The notes under the pieces are model-generated. The model saw only the letters and a list, made by a program, of their open reading frames with translations, was not told the origin of the DNA and ran no database searches. Of a DNA stretch of 6,774 bases, positions 1-5,119 are shown one piece after another; position 1 is the first letter of the stretch, and each line of letters opens with the position of its first letter. Position numbers and translations under genes: made by a program. The DNA is from Candidatus Omnitrophota bacterium. Its GTDB lineage: Bacteria > Omnitrophota > Gorgyraeia > Gygaellales > Profunditerraquicolaceae. The stretch spans positions 1 through 6,774 of the forward strand of contig JAHKBC010000137.1 of NCBI GenBank assembly GCA_018825725.1, written 5' to 3'.

Positions 1-124
1 AATCCAGCACATCCACCACGCGCACGTCTAACGCAGGGTTATGCTCTATAAAACATTTATGAATCGCTTCTGCAGCTTTTAAATGCCCTGCCCCTGCGGA
101 AGCATAAACAATAATTATTTTCAT
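1..124 (-). CDS. MGDG-synthase-like lipid glycosyltransferase, N-terminal 41 codons (truncated by window edge)
   Basis: Only the first 41 residues are visible, starting at the ATG at 124-122 and running off the left edge. The N-terminus has a hydrophobic beta strand (MKIIIVYA) followed by SAGAGHLKAAEAI. This is the glycine-rich S-x-G-x-GH-xx-AA loop that opens the MGDG-synthase type N-terminal domain of GT28 lipid glycosyltransferases (plant MGDG synthase, Bacillus UgtP). In that family the domain contacts the lipid acceptor, and the enzyme acts at the inner face of the cytoplasmic membrane, moving a sugar from a UDP-sugar to diacylglycerol. MurG shares the fold but has a different opening loop. 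Acceptor and sugar cannot be told from this fragment. The Shine-Dalgarno is weak (AACTAAG just before ATG). A half copy of the intergenic repeat lies 11 bp upstream of the start. Family call is fairly sure; exact function is not. Confidence 0.75.
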   Translation of the reverse strand, partial: MKIIIVYASAGAGHLKAAEAIHKCFIEHNPALDVRVVDVLD

Positions 125-134
125 CTTAGTTTAA

Positions 135-173
135 CGCGGATACACACCGATAAAATAACGGATAAACACAGAT
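135..173. repeat. Half copy of GGAT-word intergenic repeat (element A)
   Basis: Four related words, CGCGGAT, CACCGAT, AACGGAT and CACAGAT, have their NGAT cores at 138, 148, 160 and 170, a 10/12/10-bp spacing. This is identical to the left half of the copy at 2846-2925. No ATCC words in the opposite orientation follow at the expected positions, so this is a half element. It fills much of the 117-bp gap between gmhB and the lipid glycosyltransferase gene. The rest of the gap (174-241) is AT-rich, with a run of seven A at 219-225, and I see no hairpin there strong enough to call a terminator. Confidence 0.6.
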
Positions 174-241
174 AAATATACAATAACCAACCCCAAATAA
201 ATACACGCAAATTCGTACAAAAAAATTAGAGCAGGATTAAT

Positions 242-802
242 TTATCTTACTCTTCCCAATATTATATCTGAGGCCTGATATAAATCGCGAGCGGTGAAAT
301 CCGGTTTGATATCCCAGAAAGAGCTGTTTTTTGCTTTTTCTTTTCCGGAAAAAACCAGAATAGTCTTACATCCGGCATTCCTACCGGTCTGGACATCGCT
401 TATGGTATCGCCAACAAAAAAAGCATTCTTTAATAAAGACCTGGGGATGCTGTGTTCTCCTAAGGCTTTTTTAAGTGATCCGGTTTTAGGTTTTCGGCAG
501 GAACAGTCATCTTCCTTACGATGGACACAGTAATAAACCCCGTCTATCTTGACTTTGAATTTAGCTAAGGCCTCCAGCATCCTCGACGTAATTTTATCCA
601 ATTCCTGCTGAGGATACACTCCCTTGGTTACGCCTGCCTGATTAGAAACAATAAAAATTCGGCAGCCGGCCTTAGTCAATCTTACCAGGGCAATTTTTAC
701 CCGGGGTAAAAACCGGAACTCTTTTAAGGAAGTCACGTATTTTGTATCACCCGGATACCTATTAATAACACCATCCCGGTCCAGAAATACTATTTTTTCC
801 AT
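242..802 (-). CDS. gmhB: D-glycero-D-manno-heptose-1,7-bisphosphate 7-phosphatase (HAD family)
   Basis: Removes the C7 phosphate of heptose-1,7-bisphosphate in the cytosol, a step in making ADP-heptose for LPS inner core. With the start at 802 the protein has 186 residues, close to the family norm. HAD motif I is LDRDGVIN (nucleophile D8, acid/base D10), motif II is SNQ (53-55), motif III is R103-K104-P105, and motif IV is GDTISD (D132, D136, Mg binding). The zinc site typical of GmhB is present as C92-x-H94 and C100-x-C102, with a shorter loop than in E. coli GmhB. An in-frame ATG at 841 would add 13 residues, but these precede the conserved MEKIVFLDRDG, do not look like family sequence, and their start lies against the repeat. 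I therefore prefer 802, although neither start has a clear Shine-Dalgarno. A GT9 heptosyltransferase in the same locus supports the heptose role. A histidinol-phosphatase-like activity is the main alternative. Confidence 0.85.
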   Translation of the reverse strand: MEKIVFLDRDGVINRYPGDTKYVTSLKEFRFLPRVKIALVRLTKAGCRIFIVSNQAGVTKGVYPQQELDKITSRMLEALAKFKVKIDGVYYCVHRKEDDCSCRKPKTGSLKKALGEHSIPRSLLKNAFFVGDTISDVQTGRNAGCKTILVFSGKEKAKNSSFWDIKPDFTARDLYQASDIILGRVR

Positions 803-846
803 TTTAATTGGTTTATTAGAAAAATTGCTTTTTATACACATATTTT

Positions 847-930
847 CACAGATACTATAACGGATATACGCGGATTATCAAAGATTTATCCGTGAATATC
901 AGTGTCAAAACAAATCCTCAAGAATCCGTG
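847..930. repeat. Full copy of dyad GGAT/ATCC intergenic repeat (element B)
   Basis: Left-half words CACAGAT, AACGGAT, CGCGGAT and AAAGAT have cores at 850, 862, 872 and 882. Right-half words have cores at 888 (ATCCGTG), 898 (ATCAGTG), 914 (ATCCTC) and 924 (ATCCGTG). The two inner word pairs sit exactly as far apart as in the copy at 2846-2925 (core offsets 6 and 26 bp). The outer pairs differ by 2 and 4 bp, which implies small indels. The element fills nearly the whole gap between the aminotransferase stop at 932 and gmhB. No poly-T tract follows on the minus strand, so it is not a canonical intrinsic terminator. Confidence 0.7.
854..881 (-). promoter_or_regulatory. Possible sigma70-type promoter for gmhB, inside repeat B
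   Basis: On the minus strand, TTGATA (881-876, five of six to TTGACA) is followed after 16 bp by TATAGT (859-854, five of six to TATAAT). Transcription would begin near 847, giving a leader of about 45 nt to the gmhB ATG at 802 and almost none to the ATG at 841. Chance matches are common in AT-rich DNA, so this is only a candidate. Confidence 0.25.
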
Positions 931-931
931 C

Positions 932-2050
932 TTAAAAGAATTCTTTTACCGAAGCAACAATATAGTCGATTTGCTCTTTTGTTAAATCCGGATAAACTGG
1001 TATAGCCAAGGTTTCTATACAGGCTTTTTCAGTGTCCGGAAAATCACCCTTCTTATATCCCAGGTCGTCAAAACACTTTTGAAGATGTAAAGGTACAGGA
1101 TAATAGACCCGGGAATCAATACCTTTGTCTACCAAATGCTTTGTCAGTTTATCACTTGGACCATTCATACGCAAAACATAGAGATGATATATGTGCGTGG
1201 TATAACCAGGGACAAAGGGAGTTTTGACATCCAGGCCTTTAAAACTTTGATTAAAGCGCGCGGCTATCTCTGCCCTCTTTTTATTCCAGCCATCAAGATA
1301 TTTTAATTTTACCTTTAATACCGCTGCCTGCAAAGTGTCCAGGCGATTATTAAATCCCAGCATAAGATGGTAATATTTCTCCATATTACCCTGGTTTCTT
1401 AGTATCCGTAAGTTATCGGTTATTATTTGGTCATTAGTGAATACCATCCCGGCGTCGCCAAATGCCCCCAGGTTCTTTCCCGGAAAGAAGCTGGTAGTAC
1501 CGCAATCAGCAATACCGCCTGCCATTCTGCCTTTATATTCGGCGCCAAATGCCTGCGCGTTATCTTCCGATACCTTTAAGTCGTATTTTTTGGCAATTTC
1601 TAAAACCTTATCCATATCCGCGCATTGACCGTATAAATGCACAGGGACTACTGCTTTAATCTTTAGCCTATCCTTATTTTTTCTTAAAGTTTGCTCTAGG
1701 CTTGAAGGAGATATATTATAGGTATCCGCTTCGATATCACAGAATACCGGCACTGCCCCAAGGCTGGCTATGGCTCCGGCAGTAGCATAGTAGGTAAAAG
1801 AAGGACAAACTACTCCTTCTCCCGGCTTAATCCCCATAGCTACCAAAGCTAACTTTATAGCGTCGGTGCCGTTACTGCAGCCGACAGCATATTTTACCCC
1901 CAGGTATTTTTTTACCTCTTCCTCAAGTTCATTTACCTGCCTGCCCAAAATAAAATTAGTATTGTCAATAACCTCCTTGATCGCCGCGTCAATCTCAGCC
2001 CTCATAGGAGCTATTTGCTTCTTAAGGTCTAATATAGGTATCTTTTCCAT
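932..2050 (-). CDS. DegT/DnrJ/EryC1 family PLP-dependent nucleotide-sugar aminotransferase (WbpE-like)
   Basis: Predicted to move an amino group from glutamate onto a keto nucleotide-sugar, giving an amino sugar for surface polysaccharide. At 372 residues it is full length. The fold-type I landmarks are present: N-terminal ILDLKKQ, the SNGTDAI phosphate-binding turn (59-65), PVHLYGQCADM (136-146), ED163NAQA with D163 expected to pair with the PLP pyridine nitrogen, and SFFPGKNLGAFGDAG with K192 as the Schiff-base lysine. RLDTLQAAVL and YPVPLHLQ in the C-terminal part are also typical. The overall wording resembles WbpE and other UDP-3-keto-sugar aminotransferases more than ArnB, from memory of the family. 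The sugar dehydrogenase and acyltransferase partners that would fix the substrate are not in the window. The start at 2050 is backed by a strong Shine-Dalgarno at the end of the preceding gene, 6 bp away, so the two are probably co-translated. Confidence 0.88.
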   Translation of the reverse strand: MEKIPILDLKKQIAPMRAEIDAAIKEVIDNTNFILGRQVNELEEEVKKYLGVKYAVGCSNGTDAIKLALVAMGIKPGEGVVCPSFTYYATAGAIASLGAVPVFCDIEADTYNISPSSLEQTLRKNKDRLKIKAVVPVHLYGQCADMDKVLEIAKKYDLKVSEDNAQAFGAEYKGRMAGGIADCGTTSFFPGKNLGAFGDAGMVFTNDQIITDNLRILRNQGNMEKYYHLMLGFNNRLDTLQAAVLKVKLKYLDGWNKKRAEIAARFNQSFKGLDVKTPFVPGYTTHIYHLYVLRMNGPSDKLTKHLVDKGIDSRVYYPVPLHLQKCFDDLGYKKGDFPDTEKACIETLAIPVYPDLTKEQIDYIVASVKEFF

Positions 2051-2056
2051 TGCAGT

Positions 2057-2815
2057 TTATTTCCTCCTTTGCATTTCTCGATACTTGAGATAACTTATTA
2101 TCTGATACAGGGTGTCAAAAAAAGCAATCACAAAACCATACATACCGTCCTTGTATGATTTTTTACGCAGGTATCTCCTGAAAAACCTGTCTACTGCCCT
2201 CCAAATCATATGCCCCAAGGACATCCTTCTATTGGTATTTATCCATTTCACTGCCTCCAGCGTAGACTGCTTATTTACGCTGCGCAAAAAATGCTCTATA
2301 TCCGGATAACCCTTATGGATAATATCGAATTTCAAATGCCCGCATTCACCATCAATAAAAGCCCTGGGATGCACTTCAACTTCTTCGTATTTAAACTTAT
2401 CTTTTTGAAAAAGGCGCACCTTGCTTGCCGGATACCAGCCGCCGTATTTAACCCAATAATTACCAATAAAATTACGCAAAGGTATGGAATAGGCAGCGAA
2501 CTTGTCGCTTTTAATTGCTTGGCTAATTTCATCTCTTAACTCCGGAGTGAGCTTTTCATCGGCATCAAGGCTCAAGACCCACTTATTCTTAGCTTGCGCA
2601 TAAGCCCAATTCCTATGCCTGCCCTCAACATCCATCTTCCTGATAAATAGCCTATCCGTATATTTCCTGGTAATATCCCGGGTCTTATCAAAACTCTCAT
2701 CATCCACAACCACTATTTCATCTGCCCAATCAAAAACACTTGCGAGGCATTCATCCATATTCAACTCTTCATTCTTAGCTATTACAACTACCGATAAAGG
2801 TATCTTTTCTAACAT
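2057..2815 (-). CDS. GT2 family glycosyltransferase, WaaE/KdtX-like (LPS core)
   Basis: A 252-residue GT-A fold enzyme, expected to transfer a sugar from a nucleotide-sugar to LPS core at the cytoplasmic face of the membrane. The N-terminus LSVVVIAKNEE (7-17) and EIVVVDDES (33-41) form the nucleotide-binding half. DADE at 84-87 carries the metal-binding DxD. The segment VRLFQKDKF followed by VEVHPR (about 133-151) is the acceptor-side region seen in WaaE-like proteins. The C-terminal 60 residues are rich in Arg, Lys and aromatics and may sit on the membrane. The start at 2815 has GGGGGAG three bases upstream. The last codons (AGG AGG AAA TAA) form the ribosome binding site of the next gene. 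WaaE adds beta-1,4-glucose to heptose I in enterobacteria; the sugar used here cannot be read from sequence. Confidence 0.87.
   Translation of the reverse strand: MLEKIPLSVVVIAKNEELNMDECLASVFDWADEIVVVDDESFDKTRDITRKYTDRLFIRKMDVEGRHRNWAYAQAKNKWVLSLDADEKLTPELRDEISQAIKSDKFAAYSIPLRNFIGNYWVKYGGWYPASKVRLFQKDKFKYEEVEVHPRAFIDGECGHLKFDIIHKGYPDIEHFLRSVNKQSTLEAVKWINTNRRMSLGHMIWRAVDRFFRRYLRKKSYKDGMYGFVIAFFDTLYQIISYLKYREMQRRK
2061..2070 (-). promoter_or_regulatory. Strong Shine-Dalgarno of the aminotransferase gene, within the GT2 3' end
   Basis: AAAGGAGGAA on the minus strand, with its AGGAGG core at 2068-2063, lies about 12 nt before the ATG at 2050. The same bases encode the terminal Arg-Arg-Lys of the upstream glycosyltransferase. 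This fixes the aminotransferase start and points to coupled translation. Confidence 0.75.
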
Positions 2816-2818
2816 TTA

Positions 2819-2825
2819 CTCCCCC
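2819..2825 (-). promoter_or_regulatory. Shine-Dalgarno of the GT2 gene
   Basis: GGGGGAG on the minus strand ends three bases before the ATG at 2815. The spacing is short, but it is the only purine-rich site near the start, and the next in-frame Met (residue 20) would remove the nucleotide-binding strand. Confidence 0.5.
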
Positions 2826-2845
2826 AGTTTAATCTATTTTTTATA

Positions 2846-2925
2846 CACGGATTCTCTCGGATTTTCTTTCGGATTACCACGGATTTATCCGTTAATATCC
2901 GTTCTTTAATCTGCGCCTATCTGTG
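2846..2925. repeat. Full dyad-symmetric GGAT/ATCC intergenic repeat, best copy (element C)
   Basis: Four GGAT cores at 2849, 2859, 2871 and 2881 are mirrored by ATCC/ATCT cores at 2887, 2897, 2909 and 2919. Every mirrored pair has the same coordinate sum (5771), so all four share one dyad centre at 2885.5 with 10/12/10 spacing on each side. The outer words are CACGGAT and ATCTGTG; the inner pair is ACGGAT-TT-ATCCGT (2879-2892). Bases between the words mostly do not pair. It occupies most of the 131-bp gap between the GT9 gene and the GT2 gene. There is no T-tract after it on the minus strand, so it is not a standard terminator. Confidence 0.8.
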
Positions 2926-2946
2926 CAACTGCCGAAACAGGGACTT

Positions 2947-4023
2947 TCAAATTAACCTCCTAACTTGCTCAAATACTTCGTCTATCATTATATCGTTTAT
3001 GCACCGATGGTTATTAGAACAACCGCTGTAACGGAAGTTCTTATAACATGGCCGGCAATCCAGTTGTTTTTTTACCACCACGCTTTCTTTACGCGGCGGA
3101 TAAGGGCCATAAACTTTCTCATCAACCGGGCCGAAAATAGAGACTGTTTTTAATCCCAAAGCGCCAGCCATATGCAGCGGCCCTCCGTCATTACATATTA
3201 TAAGGCTCATTCTGCTTAATAGCGCTGTTAGCTCCCTTATGCTTGTCTGGCCGGTCAGGTCAATTGCTTTATGCTTCATATTCGCCAGGAGCTGCCGGGA
3301 CATTTTCTGCTCTGAAAAATCTCCCAATATTATAATCTTTGCTTTGTAATTATCAATGATTTTATCCGCAAGGCCGGCAAACCTTTCCGCCGGCCAGTGT
3401 TTAAGGTAAGCGTCTTTGCCCCAGCTGCGGCCTCCTCCCGGGATTATACCGACTAAAGAATCCCCATCCTCCACGCCGTGAGTTTTTAATACCTTGTTTG
3501 CATCCAGCAGCTTGTTAGCGTTGATATATAATTCTGTCTTCGGCAGACGCATATCCAGGTTCAGGTATTTTAATAAATCGGCATAATATTCCATAACATG
3601 CTTATTGCTATAACCGTTAAGTTTTATTTTCTTAGTTAAAAAGTAGCCCCTTTTTTTATAATCATATCCAAACCTTCTTTTTATACCGGCAAGCCAGCAA
3701 ATAAATCCATACTGGCTGTTCAATGATAAATCAATAGCTGCATCAAAACCACTTTTTCTGATTTCATCAATAAACTTGCGGCTTTTATTAATCCAGGCCC
3801 AGAATGATTTTCTGCGCACAATTTCAAAATCATCCCGGTCATAAACGAATATCTTATCCAGGCAAGGGTTATCAATCAAGGCCTCTCTCGAACGGCTATT
3901 GCAGAGAAACCCTATTCTTGCCTGCGGATAATTGTCCTTTATGGCGCGCACAAGCGGGGTAGTAAACAAAACATCCCCTATGCCAAAAGGATTAATAATC
4001 AAAACATTTTTAAGCGCATTCAT
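2947..4023 (-). CDS. GT9 family ADP-heptose:LPS heptosyltransferase (WaaF/WaaC-like)
   Basis: Predicted to transfer heptose from ADP-heptose to the LPS inner core at the cytoplasmic side of the inner membrane. The 358-residue protein has the GT9 N-terminal signature NPFGIGDVLFTTPLVRAI (11-28), with D17 at the catalytic aspartate position of the GD motif. It also has IIPGGGRSWGKDAYLKHWP (193-211) at the nucleotide-binding half and NDGGPLHMAGALG (278-290), the donor-binding signature of heptosyltransferases, followed by SIFGP (295-299). A C-terminal cysteine cluster (C323, C326, C335, C341) is also present. The start at 4023 overlaps the end of the GT4 gene by 14 bp, implying translational coupling. 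The gene ends in AGG AGG TTA ATT TGA, leaving a Shine-Dalgarno-like sequence with no nearby ATG. The gmhB gene in the locus supports heptose as donor sugar; other GT9 members use different sugars, so the assignment to WaaF, WaaC or WaaQ is left open. Confidence 0.88.
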   Translation of the reverse strand: MNALKNVLIINPFGIGDVLFTTPLVRAIKDNYPQARIGFLCNSRSREALIDNPCLDKIFVYDRDDFEIVRRKSFWAWINKSRKFIDEIRKSGFDAAIDLSLNSQYGFICWLAGIKRRFGYDYKKRGYFLTKKIKLNGYSNKHVMEYYADLLKYLNLDMRLPKTELYINANKLLDANKVLKTHGVEDGDSLVGIIPGGGRSWGKDAYLKHWPAERFAGLADKIIDNYKAKIIILGDFSEQKMSRQLLANMKHKAIDLTGQTSIRELTALLSRMSLIICNDGGPLHMAGALGLKTVSIFGPVDEKVYGPYPPRKESVVVKKQLDCRPCYKNFRYSGCSNNHRCINDIMIDEVFEQVRRLI

Positions 4024-5110
4024 TAAAAGTTTCCAGTGTTTTTTCCGCTGCGGATTTCCAAGTAAAATCCCTCAACCTCTTTTTGCCTTTTTGCTTAAGT
4101 TCGTTCTTAAATTTAGAGTCTTTTATAATTCTCAGAATAGATTCGGCAATCTCCTCAAATTTAAAAGGATCAGCCGTAATTGCGGCATCGCCGGCTATCT
4201 CGCTTAAAGAAGACGATTTAGAGGTAACTACCGGCAAACCAAAAAGAAATGCCTCTAATATCGGCAGCCCTACCCCTTCATAAAAAGAAGGGTAAACAAA
4301 CATATCTGCCAACTCATAAAGAGCTTTTAGCTCCGGGCGGCTGACATAATCGGTAAAAATAACACTCTTCTTCAAATTAAACTCATCAACTAATTTAAAT
4401 ATTCCGTCATACCCCCATCCGCGCATACCGGCTAGAACTAACTGATATAAATCATCTGAATTATCTTTTACTATCTGAAAAGCCCTGATTAGATTTTCCA
4501 GGTTTTTTCTTGGTTCTAGCGTACCAACATACAATAAAAAAGGGGAGGTTATGCCGAATTTAAGCTTAAGGGATTTTTTTTCTTCCTGGCTAAGGCTGGG
4601 TTCACGCAATAAATCCTCGCTTGCTCCCGGATAAATTAATCTTATCTTATTTTGGTCGGGGGCATAAAACTTAATCAGGTCATTGTGGGTTGAGCGCGAT
4701 GAAACAATAATTTTATCTGCACGGAGCAACACTCGCTCCATATCCAATTTGATTTTCTTTAGGCTCTCTTCTGTCTGGCCTACAGGGTAAGCCCTATGCA
4801 TCAGGTCATGCACCACCAAGACCACCTTTAGATTAACAGGAAATCTTAGATCATAACTTTGGGTATGAACGATATCAGCCCGTTTAAAAAAATTTTCCTC
4901 ACTCATTTTAAAACGATTGATCAAGTGTTTAAAGTTTTTTCCGGGCAGTAATGGAAGCTTCTTGGTGCGGTTAAAAAATCCCACATCGCTGTAAAGATAA
5001 TAGGAATTTGTCCGGTCTATACCCGAAAGATGATTTATGAGATTCAGAGTGTAATACCCTATCCCGGTTTTTCTCTTTAGTGTTGAGCGTATATCTATGG
5101 CTATCCGCAT
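4010..5110 (-). CDS. GT4 family glycosyltransferase
   Basis: A 366-residue GT-B enzyme, likely retaining, that would transfer a sugar from a nucleotide-sugar donor to a lipid-linked or LPS acceptor. Visible signs are the N-terminal MRIAIDIR strand with TGIGYY (15-20) in the acceptor-side loop, VVHDLMHRAYP (99-109), YVGTLEPRKN (194-203) with R201/K202 expected to hold the donor phosphates, and FYEGVGLPILEA (276-287) containing the EX7E pair E278/E286. The wording matches the large group of O-antigen and core mannosyltransferase-like GT4 proteins, but the donor sugar cannot be inferred. The start at 5110 lies 9 bp after the stop of the upstream membrane protein. No good Shine-Dalgarno is visible there, so translation may depend on coupling. 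Its 3' end overlaps the heptosyltransferase start by 14 bp. Confidence 0.9.
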   Translation of the reverse strand: MRIAIDIRSTLKRKTGIGYYTLNLINHLSGIDRTNSYYLYSDVGFFNRTKKLPLLPGKNFKHLINRFKMSEENFFKRADIVHTQSYDLRFPVNLKVVLVVHDLMHRAYPVGQTEESLKKIKLDMERVLLRADKIIVSSRSTHNDLIKFYAPDQNKIRLIYPGASEDLLREPSLSQEEKKSLKLKFGITSPFLLYVGTLEPRKNLENLIRAFQIVKDNSDDLYQLVLAGMRGWGYDGIFKLVDEFNLKKSVIFTDYVSRPELKALYELADMFVYPSFYEGVGLPILEAFLFGLPVVTSKSSSLSEIAGDAAITADPFKFEEIAESILRIIKDSKFKNELKQKGKKRLRDFTWKSAAEKTLETFNECA

Positions 5111-5119
5111 AACTATATA

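Noticed and set aside
219..225. A run of seven A (T-tract on the minus strand) after gmhB as terminator
   Set aside because: No stable GC-rich stem precedes it on the minus strand.
294..533. Plus-strand open frames opposite gmhB and similar ones opposite the other genes
   Set aside because: They are shadows of strongly supported minus-strand genes, show no recognisable domain and have no convincing start context.
2332..2532. Alternative minus-strand frame inside the GT2 gene
   Set aside because: It lies wholly within the GT2 coding region in another frame and has no independent ribosome binding site or recognisable motif.
2846..2925. Intrinsic terminator between the heptosyltransferase and GT2 genes
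   Set aside because: The symmetry is imperfect and AT-rich, the central loop is too small, and no T-tract follows on the transcribed strand.
125..2925. CRISPR-like array from the repeated GGAT words
   Set aside because: The repeated words are only 6-8 bp with 10-12 bp spacing, mirrored rather than direct, and dispersed over three gaps; there are no spacer-sized units or cas genes.
2906..2950. A 14-codon TTG frame placed 5 nt after the AGGAGG at the heptosyltransferase end, as a leader peptide
   Set aside because: Too short, non-ATG start, runs into the repeat and has no run of regulatory codons; no support beyond the purine run.
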